From: Streptomyces aidingensis
GTDB taxonomy: Bacteria > Actinomycetota > Actinomycetes > Streptomycetales > Streptomycetaceae
Reading direction: 5' to 3'
Assembly: GCF_900112355.1 (NCBI RefSeq)
Contig: NZ_FOLM01000012.1
Location: 124,001-188,000 of the forward strand
DNA: 64,000 nt
Of this stretch, positions 44,808 to 51,980 are shown one piece after another. Position 1 is the stretch's first letter; every line of letters starts with the position of its first letter. Below the pieces are notes generated by a model. That model was given only the letters and a program-made list of their open reading frames with translations, searched no databases and was not told the origin of the DNA. The translations under genes and the position numbers were made by a program.

Positions 44808-45141
44808 CTGCCGTCCCCTTCCCGCTTGTTCTTCCGCTCGTTCTTCCGCTTGCCGTTCGCACTCGCATCGCCTCGCATCGCATGGGCCGTCCCGGTGATA
44901 CGGGGCGGGCGGCGCGATGACCGCGGGTACCCGTGCCGGGCCAGGCAAAACGCCGCCGTGGCGGTGCCCGTTTCCTTCCGGTGGCCGGCCGCGGGATGCG
45001 CCGTGGCCGAAAGTGCATACGATGGACAAGCGGGCGGATATCGCAGAGGCCATGCCGGCGGCCGTGCGATGGGCTCGGCCCATGCCCCCCGATACAACGA
45101 GCATCGAGGAATAAACACGCTCCACTTTGGGAGAGAGCGTC
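44808..45141. other. Divergent regulatory region with tandem repeats
   Basis: This 334-base gap separates the epimerase (minus) from the sigma factor (plus). Near the epimerase it holds tandem 12-mers CGCTTGTTCTTC and CGCTCGTTCTTC (44823-44846) and two copies of CTCGCATCGC (44862-44881). No exact SigB-type promoter was found: GGGTAC occurs at 44934-44939 but without a GTTT-like -35 at the right distance. No gene is seen. Confidence 0.45.
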
Positions 45142-45990
45142 ATGACCACAAAGGCTCGAACGACCGGCAAACAACGCGGATCGCATCCGCATGATGACGC
45201 TCCGGACACGTCCTGGGAATTGCGGCGCATGGCAGCCCTGCCCGACTGTCCCGAACGGCGGGAACTGTGCGACAAGGTCATCTGCGCCTGGATGCCGATG
45301 GCCGGACGCATCGCCCGCAATTTCCGGGACCGTGGAGAAGCGCTGGAGGACCTGGAGCAGGTCGCGGCGCTTGGCCTGGTCAAGGCGGTGACCCGGTTCG
45401 AGCCGGGTCGCGGCTGCGCATTCGAGAGCTACGCCGTCCCCACAATTGTGGGGGAGGTGAAAAGGCATTTCCGGGATCATATGTGGGGCGTGCATGTGCC
45501 GCGCCGCACGCAGGAATTGCGGAACCGTGTCCGCTCGGCGATCCAGCAGCTCGACCACCGCGTCGACGACCGCACGCCCAGTGTGCAGGAAATCGCGGAT
45601 TTCTCCGGTCTGACCTGTGAAGAAGTGCGGACCGGAATGGAGGCGCTGGAGAGCTACCGTCCGCTTTCCCTGAATGCCGAACTCGGCAGCGGCGAGGACG
45701 GTTACTCGCTGATGGACACCTTCGGGGTGTCCGAGCCCGGTTACGACCGGGTGCTGTTCCGGGAGGCGGTGAAGCCCCGGCTGCGCGAGCTGCCGGAGCG
45801 CGAGCGCCGCATCCTGTATCTCCGGTTCTTCAAGGGAATGACCCAGAGCCGGATCGCCCGCCAGATGGGCATTTCGCAGATGCATGTGTCCCGGCTGCTC
45901 GCCCGCACCTGCGAGCGGATCAGGGAGCAGGTGGAGGAGGAACGCGGGCGCCGCGGCCGGGCGGCCACCGGCGGCGAGGACACGCCGTAG
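45142..45990 (+). CDS. SigB/SigF-family RNA polymerase sigma factor
   Basis: A 282-residue sigma-70 factor of the general-stress/sporulation SigB group. Region 2 is at about 50-120 (DLEQVAALGLVKAVTRFEPGRGCAFESYAVPTIVGEVKRHFRD), region 3 at about 135-190, and region 4 at about 225-270 with the helix-turn-helix MTQSRIARQMGISQMHVSRLL. Length and region order match Streptomyces SigB, SigF, SigG and related members. ATG 45142 follows GGGAGAGAG. Such factors are normally held by an anti-sigma kinase; none is adjacent, so its partner lies elsewhere (an anti-sigma-like ATPase occurs at 55764 but in another regulatory setting). Confidence 0.93.
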   Translation: MTTKARTTGKQRGSHPHDDAPDTSWELRRMAALPDCPERRELCDKVICAWMPMAGRIARNFRDRGEALEDLEQVAALGLVKAVTRFEPGRGCAFESYAVPTIVGEVKRHFRDHMWGVHVPRRTQELRNRVRSAIQQLDHRVDDRTPSVQEIADFSGLTCEEVRTGMEALESYRPLSLNAELGSGEDGYSLMDTFGVSEPGYDRVLFREAVKPRLRELPERERRILYLRFFKGMTQSRIARQMGISQMHVSRLLARTCERIREQVEEERGRRGRAATGGEDTP

Positions 45991-46049
45991 GTGTGACGGA
46001 CGGCGTGTCTGGCGGATGAACGCCGTACGGCCGGGCAAGCATCGGGGCC

Positions 46050-47309
46050 GTGCGCCGCATTCGCCCCGTACCCCGTCATTCCCCCACCGACGTCCCCGAC
46101 GTCCCCGAGGTCCCCGGCGTCCCCGGCGTCCCGGGCCTCGGCGAGGACCTCCCCGCAGCCGCCGGGCGCCGGCCGCGCCCGGCGGCTGCGGGACGCGTGC
46201 TGCCGTCGGCGCTGGCGCTCGGCTGCTGCGCCGTGCTGCTGCTGGCCGGACCGGCGGCCGGCGGCGGCCGGGAGCCGGAGGGGCACCGGGCCGAGTCGCA
46301 GACACCCGAGGCGATGGCCGAGGAGGTCGAGCGGCTGCGCGAGGAGGCCGCCGAGGCCAGCGAGCAGCATGAGATGCTGCGCCGGCTGGGCGTGCAGCAG
46401 GAGCGGGCGCTGAGCCGGATGCGCAGCGGGCTGGCCGAGGAGCGGGAGCGGGTGGAGCTGCTGCGCTCCATGATCGGCCGGCAGGCCGCCTCCCAGTACC
46501 GGACGGGCGGCGGTTCCGGCACCGGTGAGCTGGCCAGACTGCTGCTGGCCGACACCCCGGAGGAACTGCTCGCCCGGGCTCAGCTGGTGGGCCGCGGCGA
46601 GCTGAGCGTGCGCAATCTGCTGGCCGAGGCCGAGCGCGCCGAGGCGGCGCTCGCCCGCGACGAGGAGACCGCCGGGGCGCTCGGCGACTCCCTCGCCCTG
46701 CTGGCGGGGGAGCAGAGCCGGATGCTGACCTCGGTGACGGAGAAGCTGGCCCGTGCCGAGGAACGGCTGGCCGAGCTGGAACGCGCCCGGCAGCGGGCGG
46801 CCGGCGGCGCGGGCGCGGGCGCCGGCGCCGGCGGCCTCTGTGCCGTCTCGCTGCGGGACACCGCGGGCCTGGCCGCGCCCGCCGTGGCGGCGGAGTGGAC
46901 GGCCCCGGTCGAGGCGGCGGATTCGGTGCTCTCCGCGGGATACGGGCAGAGCGGGGAGCACTGGGCCGACCGGCACACCGGGCAGGATTTCGCGGTGGAC
47001 AGCGGCACCCCGGTGCTGGCGGTGGGCAGCGGCACCGTGGTCGCCGCCGAGTGCGGCGACGGCTTCGGGCACCAGATCGTGATCCGGCACGACAACGGCT
47101 ATTTCAGCCAGTACGCGCATCTGTCGGTGCTGGAGGTGGCGCCGGGCACCCGGGTGGGCACCGGCCGGCGCATCGGGCTGTCCGGCGACACCGGCAACTC
47201 CTCCGGTCCGCATCTGCACTTCGAGATCCGGCTGACGCCGTATCTCGGCTCGGGCATCGACCCGGTGCCCTGGCTGCGCGATCACGGCGTGGACCTGCCC
47301 GGCCGCTGA
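46050..47309 (+). CDS. M23 peptidoglycan metalloendopeptidase with coiled coil
   Basis: A 419-residue cell-wall hydrolase. A Pro/Val repeat (VPDVPEVPGVPGVPG) precedes a hydrophobic signal or anchor (about 50-68). A long coiled coil follows (about 80-255, Glu/Arg/Leu-rich), and the LytM/M23 domain fills the end (about 280-410) with HTGQDFAV and GPHLHFEIR, which provide the zinc ligands. The layout equals EnvC/NlpD-like or RipA-type regulators of wall hydrolysis. GTG 46050 is used. It cleaves peptide cross-bridges outside the membrane. The stem-loop at 47325-47353 follows the gene. Confidence 0.9.
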   Translation: MRRIRPVPRHSPTDVPDVPEVPGVPGVPGLGEDLPAAAGRRPRPAAAGRVLPSALALGCCAVLLLAGPAAGGGREPEGHRAESQTPEAMAEEVERLREEAAEASEQHEMLRRLGVQQERALSRMRSGLAEERERVELLRSMIGRQAASQYRTGGGSGTGELARLLLADTPEELLARAQLVGRGELSVRNLLAEAERAEAALARDEETAGALGDSLALLAGEQSRMLTSVTEKLARAEERLAELERARQRAAGGAGAGAGAGGLCAVSLRDTAGLAAPAVAAEWTAPVEAADSVLSAGYGQSGEHWADRHTGQDFAVDSGTPVLAVGSGTVVAAECGDGFGHQIVIRHDNGYFSQYAHLSVLEVAPGTRVGTGRRIGLSGDTGNSSGPHLHFEIRLTPYLGSGIDPVPWLRDHGVDLPGR

Positions 47310-47324
47310 CCGGCCGTCGTGACC

Positions 47325-47353
47325 CCCGCCCGCCCGGTCGGAACGCGGGCGGG
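47325..47353 (+). terminator. Stem-loop after the M23 peptidase gene
   Basis: CCCGCCCGC (47325-47333) pairs with GCGGGCGGG (47345-47353) around an 11-base loop, 16 bases after the stop codon and before the next promoter. A T-tract is absent, as is common in high-G+C genomes. Confidence 0.55.
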
Positions 47354-47400
47354 CATAAGCCGCATATCACCGCAGAACCCTCCCGGGATCCGCTCGCCCC

Positions 47401-47461
47401 TTGACAGACTTACAGTGTATGGCGCTACCTTACGCCGTACGGTCTTCCACCTTACGCCGTA
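47401..47461 (+). promoter_or_regulatory. Promoter with three tandem palindromic operators
   Basis: TTGACA (47401-47406) is a consensus -35; TACCTT (47426-47431) is a possible -10 with a long 19-base spacer. Three nine-base palindromes with a central base follow: TACAGTGTA (47411-47419), TACGCCGTA (47431-47439) and TACGCCGTA (47453-47461), spaced 20 and 22 bases. The two later copies are part of the direct repeat CTTACGCCGTACGG. The sites cover the promoter, so a dimeric repressor is likely; the TetR encoded at 48894 is the obvious candidate. Confidence 0.7.
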
Positions 47462-47501
47462 CGGAAAGCGGCGGGCCGGACTGCGGAAGCGGGGATCTGA
47501 C

Positions 47502-47660
47502 ATGCGGACCGAAACCACCACACCCAGACCGTCCCGGCCGCCCGCCCCCGGCGGGGATGTCCTGGCCCGCAGGGGCGAGCGGCTCGACGGCCACCACACG
47601 CCGGAAGAGGCACCCCTCGCGGCAGCCACCGCCACGACGACCACCGAGGAGCAGCGATGA
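47502..47660 (+). CDS. Possible 52-residue leader protein
   Basis: A short frame downstream of the operators, reading Thr/Pro/Arg-rich sequence with GGDVLARRGERLDGHHTPEE in the middle and a Thr/Ala tail. Its stop overlaps the ATG of the oxidoreductase (ATGA), so its translation could be coupled to the next gene. No strong ribosome site precedes it and no family is recognised. It may be non-coding. Confidence 0.3.
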   Translation: MRTETTTPRPSRPPAPGGDVLARRGERLDGHHTPEEAPLAAATATTTTEEQR

Positions 47661-48757
47661 CCCGCCGCAAGCCCGGCCGGACGGGCGGACCCGAGGGAAC
47701 GGACCCCGGCACCCGGGACACCGCGTACAGCGGAGACAGCAGGGACAGCGGAGACGCCGCGGACAGCGGAGTGATGAACGCGTGGGCCTGGGACCGCTAC
47801 GGCTCCCCCGATGTGCTGCGCCTGCGCCTCACCACCCTGCCCCGCCCCGGCCCCGACGAGGTGCTGGTACGGGTACGGGCCGGCTCGGTCAACCCCTACG
47901 ACTGGCGCCATCTGCGTGCCGACCCCGCCCTGATCCGGATCGACAAGGGACTGCGCCGGCCCAAGCCCGGCCTGGTGCTGGGCGCCGATCTGGCCGGCGT
48001 GGTGGAACGGACCGGGCCCGGCGTCAAGGACTTCCGCCCCGGCGACGAGGTCTTCGGCGAGGTCACCCTGGGCGCCTTCGCCGAGGCCGTGGCCGTCCCG
48101 GCGAAGACCCTGGCGGTCAAGCCGCCCGGCCTGAGCTTCGCCCAGGCCGCCGCCCTGCCCATGGCCGGGGTGACCGCCCTCCAGGGCCTGCGCGACGCCG
48201 GGCGGCTCACCGCCGGACAGCGCGTCCTGATCACCGGCGCGGCCGGCGGCATCGGCACCTTCGCCGTCCAGCTGGCCAAGGTCTGGGGCGCCGAGGTCAC
48301 CGCCGTGGCCGGCCCGGACGCCGCCGTGCTGCTCCGCTCGCTCGGCGCGGACGAGGTCATCGACCGCACCCGGGAGGACTTCACCGAGCGCGGACCGCAC
48401 TGGGATGTGCTGCTGGACATCGCGGGCGACCGGCCGCTGTCCCGGTACCGGCGGGCCCTGGCCCCCGGCGGCACCCTGGTGATGGTCGGCGGCATCGCCG
48501 GGCACGGCGGCCGGCTGCTCGGCCCCGCCGGGCAGATCCTGCGGGGCATGCTCGCCCAGCCGTTCGTCCGCGGCCACCGCATCACCCGGTTCATGGCGTG
48601 GCCCGGGACGGAGGATCTGCAACTGCTGGCCCGCCTGGCCGCCGAGGGGAAGGTGACGCCCGTGATCGACCGCTCCTACGGCTTCCGCGAACTGCCCGAG
48701 GCCCTGCGCTACCTGGAACGCCGCAAGGCCCGCGGCAAGGTGGTCTTCACCATGTGA
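47657..48757 (+). CDS. Quinone oxidoreductase-like MDR-family reductase
   Basis: A 366-residue zinc-independent medium-chain dehydrogenase/reductase. The GroES-like part (about 40-160) contains VRAGSVNPYDWRHLRADP, usual for NADPH:quinone reductases. The Rossmann part has ITGAAGGIGTFAVQLAK. No catalytic zinc ligands are found. The first 38 residues are an Asp/Ser/Gly-rich leader, and an internal Met at residue 40 (MNAWAWDRYG) matches the usual family start, so translation may begin there (47774). It is probably induced by a small electrophile or drug via the TetR gene downstream and the operators upstream, and would reduce quinones or enones. A long stem-loop follows. Confidence 0.88.
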   Translation: MTRRKPGRTGGPEGTDPGTRDTAYSGDSRDSGDAADSGVMNAWAWDRYGSPDVLRLRLTTLPRPGPDEVLVRVRAGSVNPYDWRHLRADPALIRIDKGLRRPKPGLVLGADLAGVVERTGPGVKDFRPGDEVFGEVTLGAFAEAVAVPAKTLAVKPPGLSFAQAAALPMAGVTALQGLRDAGRLTAGQRVLITGAAGGIGTFAVQLAKVWGAEVTAVAGPDAAVLLRSLGADEVIDRTREDFTERGPHWDVLLDIAGDRPLSRYRRALAPGGTLVMVGGIAGHGGRLLGPAGQILRGMLAQPFVRGHRITRFMAWPGTEDLQLLARLAAEGKVTPVIDRSYGFRELPEALRYLERRKARGKVVFTM

Positions 48758-48808
48758 CCGCCGGCCGGCCGCCGGCCGGCCGGGCACGATCCGGCCGCCG
48801 CCCCCGCA

Positions 48809-48847
48809 CCTCGGGGAAGGTCCGCCGGCCCGGCGGCTTCCCCGAGG
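48809..48847 (+). terminator. Strong stem-loop after the oxidoreductase gene
   Basis: CCTCGGGGAAG (48809-48819) pairs exactly with CTTCCCCGAGG (48837-48847). CCGCCG and CGGCGG pair inside with a GCC loop. It separates the oxidoreductase from the TetR gene 46 bases on, so the regulator has its own start of transcription. Confidence 0.7.
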
Positions 48848-48893
48848 TCAGGAGCGCCGCTGCGGGTAAGGTTCCTGGGGGAGGTGGCATCCG

Positions 48894-49643
48894 ATGGGCA
48901 CGCGCACCGGTACCGGCACCGGGGAAACGACCGGCCGGCAGCAGCCCCGCCTCCCGCTCAGCCGGGAGCGGGTGCTGCGGGCCGCCGTGGACCTCGCCGA
49001 CCGGGACGGCCTGGAAGCCGTCACCATGCGCCGCCTGGCCCAGGACCTCGGCGTCGAGGCCATGTCCCTCTACCACCACGTGGCCAACAAGGGCGCCATC
49101 CTGGACGGCCTGATCGAGGTGGTGCTGGAGGAGATCGCCGAGGCCGCGGACCGGGCCGAGGCACCCCCCGCCGGGCAGGACTGGCAGGCCGCGCTGCGGG
49201 CCCGCATCCTGGCCGCCCGCCAGGTGCTGCTGCGGCATCGCTGGGCGCCCCGGCTGCTGGAAGAGAGGGCCGCCCTCAATCCGCGGCTGATCGGCTACTT
49301 CGAGGGCCTGCTCGGCATTCTCCGGGCTGGCGGCTTCTCCTGGGATCTCGCCCACCACGCCCTGCACGCCCTGGGCAGCCGGGCGATCGGCTTCGCCCAG
49401 GAGCTGTTCACCCCGGACGACCGGGACGCCGCCTACGACGAGGCGACCGAGATGATCGCGCAGATGGCCGAGCGGCTTCCCAACCTCACCGGGATGCTGG
49501 CCGAGGTGATGCACAACGACCCGGACTCCACCCTCGGCTGGTGCGACGACCAGTTCGAGTTCGAGTTCGGACTCGATCTCCTGCTGGACGGGCTGGAACG
49601 CCGCCGCGCGGCCGGCGGCCCGGTCCGCCCTCGCAGGTCTTAG
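48894..49643 (+). CDS. TetR/AcrR-family regulator
   Basis: A 249-residue TetR repressor. The N-terminal arm is Gly/Thr repeats (GTRTGTGTGETTG). The DNA-binding domain is at about 24-72 (VLRAAVDLADRDGLEAVTMRRLAQDLGVEAMSLYHHVANK). The C-terminal region, with long helices, resembles the tetracycline-repressor-like C-terminal domain that binds small ligands. GGGGGAGG precedes ATG 48894. It follows the oxidoreductase gene and probably represses it through the three palindromes at 47411-47461; self-control is not evident. It converges on the crcB genes with six bases between stops. Confidence 0.9.
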   Translation: MGTRTGTGTGETTGRQQPRLPLSRERVLRAAVDLADRDGLEAVTMRRLAQDLGVEAMSLYHHVANKGAILDGLIEVVLEEIAEAADRAEAPPAGQDWQAALRARILAARQVLLRHRWAPRLLEERAALNPRLIGYFEGLLGILRAGGFSWDLAHHALHALGSRAIGFAQELFTPDDRDAAYDEATEMIAQMAERLPNLTGMLAEVMHNDPDSTLGWCDDQFEFEFGLDLLLDGLERRRAAGGPVRPRRS

Positions 49644-49649
49644 CCGCGC

Positions 49650-50024
49650 CTATGCCCACAGGGCCCCGGCCAGGGCGCTGCCGAGCAGCACCGCGCCGAG
49701 CGCGGCCACCACGCTCACCAGCACATTGAGCGCGGCCGGCAGCCGGGCGCCCTGCTGGGCCAGGCGCAGCGTCTCGTAGGAGAAGGTGGAGTAGGTGGAC
49801 AGCGCCCCGCACAGCCCGGTGCCCAGCAGCAGGGCGAGCTGCTGCGAGGCGGCACCGGCCAGCACCGCGCCGGTGAGCAGCCCCAGCCCCAGCGAGCCGG
49901 CCACATTGGCGGTCAGCGTCCCCCACGGGAACGGCGAGTCGTGCCGGGCCTGCACCGCCCGGTCGGTCAGATAGCGCAGCGGGGCGCCGGCCATGCCGCC
50001 GGCGATCACCAGAAGCCAGTTCAC
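49650..50024 (-). CDS. crcB: Fluoride exporter subunit (CrcB/Fluc), second gene
   Basis: A 124-residue, four-helix membrane protein of the Fluc/CrcB family of fluoride channels. GAPLRYLTDR near the start and TGLCGALSTYSTFSYE, the fluoride-pathway helix with Ser/Thr and Phe residues, are typical. GTG 50024 overlaps the stop of the upstream crcB gene (GTGA), so the two subunits are co-translated. In many Gram-positive bacteria two such homologues assemble as an antiparallel heterodimer. No fluoride riboswitch was recognised upstream of the pair. Confidence 0.88.
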   Translation of the reverse strand: MNWLLVIAGGMAGAPLRYLTDRAVQARHDSPFPWGTLTANVAGSLGLGLLTGAVLAGAASQQLALLLGTGLCGALSTYSTFSYETLRLAQQGARLPAALNVLVSVVAALGAVLLGSALAGALWA

Positions 50025-50593
50025 GGCCCCGCTCCGTCCCGGGAGCCCGCGGGGGCCGCAGGGCCGCCGGGGGCCGCCGCCGGGGGCAGCGGCCGGCGGC
50101 GCCGCAGCAGTATCCCGCGGGTGACGGTCCAGCCCAGCCAGACCGCGGCCAGCGACAGCAGCGGGGTGATCAGCAGCGAGCTGAAGGCCGCCGCGCCCCG
50201 CCCGGCCCCGGACAGCTCCTCGAACGCCCCGGCGTAGGCGGAAAAGGTGGTGAAGCCGCCCAGCACCCCGGTGCCCAGGAACGGGCGCGCCAGCCGGTGG
50301 GTGCCCGGACGTTCGCCGACCACCGCCATCAGCACGCCGATCAGGCCGCAGCCCACCGCGTTGACGGTCACCATGGACCAGGGGACGCCGCCCCCGGCGG
50401 CCGGCCAGAGCAGGGTCAGACCGTAGCGGCCTGCCGCGCCGGCCCCGCCGCCCAGCGCCACGGCCGCCAGCACCGCGCCCTCGCCGCGCCGCCACCGGGC
50501 CGCCGCGGCCCGCCCGGTCCGCCCGGTCCGCCGGGCGGTGCGACGGCGCCTCCCGGCGGGCGGCGCGCTGTGCGCGGGCGCGGCATGGTCCAT
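50021..50593 (-). CDS. crcB: Fluoride exporter subunit (CrcB/Fluc), first gene
   Basis: A 190-residue CrcB homologue with a 45-residue Arg/Gly-rich N-terminal extension, four transmembrane helices (about 42-165), the GGAGAAGRYGLTLLW start and the GTGVLGGFTTFSAYAG fluoride-pathway helix, then a Pro/Ala-rich tail. The extension and the tail are longer than in typical members. It precedes and overlaps the second copy. The two copies differ in length and terminal charge, consistent with a heteromeric channel with opposite membrane orientations. It acts in the plasma membrane to keep cytoplasmic fluoride low. Confidence 0.85.
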   Translation of the reverse strand: MDHAAPAHSAPPAGRRRRTARRTGRTGRAAAARWRRGEGAVLAAVALGGGAGAAGRYGLTLLWPAAGGGVPWSMVTVNAVGCGLIGVLMAVVGERPGTHRLARPFLGTGVLGGFTTFSAYAGAFEELSGAGRGAAAFSSLLITPLLSLAAVWLGWTVTRGILLRRRRPLPPAAAPGGPAAPAGSRDGAGP

Positions 50594-50633
50594 CGCCCCA
50601 TCATAGAGCGGCGCCGCGGCCCGTCCGGCGGGC

Positions 50634-51866
50634 TCAGGCGGACTCGGACTCCGGCTCCAGCCGCTCGCGGCCGGGGGGCCGCAGCCGCTCGGGCTCCTCC
50701 GGTTCCGGGCGCAGCCGCTCGGGCTCCTCCGGCTCGGGCCGCAGCCGTTCCGGCTCCTCCGGTTCCGGGCGCAGCCGCTCGGGCTCCTCGGGTTCCGGCC
50801 ACAGCCGTTCCGGCTCCTCCGGCTCGGGGCTGAGCCGGTCCGGATCGCCCTCGGTGCCCACCGGCCGGACCCGGCCCTCCAGCATGGCGCCCAGCCCCAT
50901 CACCGCGCACAGCGCGGGGTCCTCGGCGACCTCCACCGGCATGCCGGTGGAATCCCGGATGGTGCTGTCCAGGCCGGGGAGCTGCGCGGCGCCGCCGGTC
51001 AGCATCACCCCGCGGTCGGCCAGATCCGCCACCAGGTCGGGCGGGCAGGCGTGCAGCACCGTGCGGATGGCGTCCAGCAGCGCGGTCAGCGGGGTGCGCA
51101 CCGCGAGCCGCAGGCTCTCCGGGTCGATCCGCACGGTACGGGCCAGCCCGGTGGCCACGTCCCGGCCGTGCACCTCGGCGGCGGCCCGGCCGTCCCCGTC
51201 GCCGGTGGCCAGCACCAGGTGCAGCGGGCGCACCGCCTGGCTGGGCAGCAGCAGGTCGTGGTGGTTGCGCAAGTGCTGCACCAGTGCCCGGTCCACGGTC
51301 TCGCCGCCCATCGCGACCTTTTCGGCGGCCACGATGGAACCCAGCGAGAGCACCGCGACCTGGCTGGTGGCGGCGCCGCACTGGACGATCATGGTGGCCT
51401 CTGGCTGCTCCACCGGAAGCCCGGCGCCGATGGCCGAGGTGATCAGTGAGTCCACCAGTTCGACCCGGCGGGCGCCGAGGCCGATCAGGGTCTCGTAGGC
51501 GGCGCGGCGGGCCAGCGGGTCGGCCTCGTGCGGAATGCAGGCGGCGACCCGCAGCAGCGGCTTGCGGCGCAGCGCGCGGCGCAGCTTGGTGCCCACCATG
51601 GCGCGCAGCATCCGCTGGGCCATCTCGATGTCCACCACGGTGCCGCCGTTGATCGGCTTGATGACGCGGATGTTGGCCGGGGTGCGGCCGGCCATCCGTT
51701 CCGCCGGTGTCCCGACGGAGATCAGGGCGCCGTTGCGGGTGTTGACGGCGACCACGGACGGTTCGTCGACGATGAGGCCGGTGTTGCGGAGATAGACACG
51801 GGTGCGCGAGGCGCCGAGGTCGGCGGCCACGGTGCAGCGACGCAGGTGGTCAAGGCTGACGCTCAT
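50634..51866 (-). CDS. MreB-like actin homologue with C-terminal acidic repeat
   Basis: A 410-residue protein of the MreB/FtsA-like actin family. Residues 1-340 are the actin fold: CTVAADLGASRTRVYLR phosphate-1, GARRVELVDSLITSAIGAGLPV in the middle, and LTGGAAQLPGLDSTI. Residues about 345-410 are five copies of a ten-residue unit LxPEPEEPER ending in RLEPESESA, coded by a 30-base direct repeat. Bacterial MreB has no such tail. ATG 51866 is preferred because GAGG precedes it. It resembles the third, divergent MreB-like gene of Streptomyces. It probably polymerises and acts in cell-wall or spore morphogenesis. It lies by itself, not with mreC or mreD. Confidence 0.85.
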   Translation of the reverse strand: MSVSLDHLRRCTVAADLGASRTRVYLRNTGLIVDEPSVVAVNTRNGALISVGTPAERMAGRTPANIRVIKPINGGTVVDIEMAQRMLRAMVGTKLRRALRRKPLLRVAACIPHEADPLARRAAYETLIGLGARRVELVDSLITSAIGAGLPVEQPEATMIVQCGAATSQVAVLSLGSIVAAEKVAMGGETVDRALVQHLRNHHDLLLPSQAVRPLHLVLATGDGDGRAAAEVHGRDVATGLARTVRIDPESLRLAVRTPLTALLDAIRTVLHACPPDLVADLADRGVMLTGGAAQLPGLDSTIRDSTGMPVEVAEDPALCAVMGLGAMLEGRVRPVGTEGDPDRLSPEPEEPERLWPEPEEPERLRPEPEEPERLRPEPEEPERLRPEPEEPERLRPPGRERLEPESESA

Positions 51867-51980
51867 GTTCCTCATCGTGTGCCGGGCCCCGGGCCGCCGC
51901 CCCCCGAGCGCGGCCACCCGGGGGAGCCCGGCCCGGGCCCTGCGGCGGGCCCTGCGGCCGGCTCTGCGGCGGGCGGCGGC

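Noticed and set aside
44931..44945. GGGTAC upstream of the sigma factor as a SigB-type -10
   Set aside because: No matching GTTT-like -35 lies 14-16 bases upstream, so autoregulation by a SigB-type promoter is not supported.
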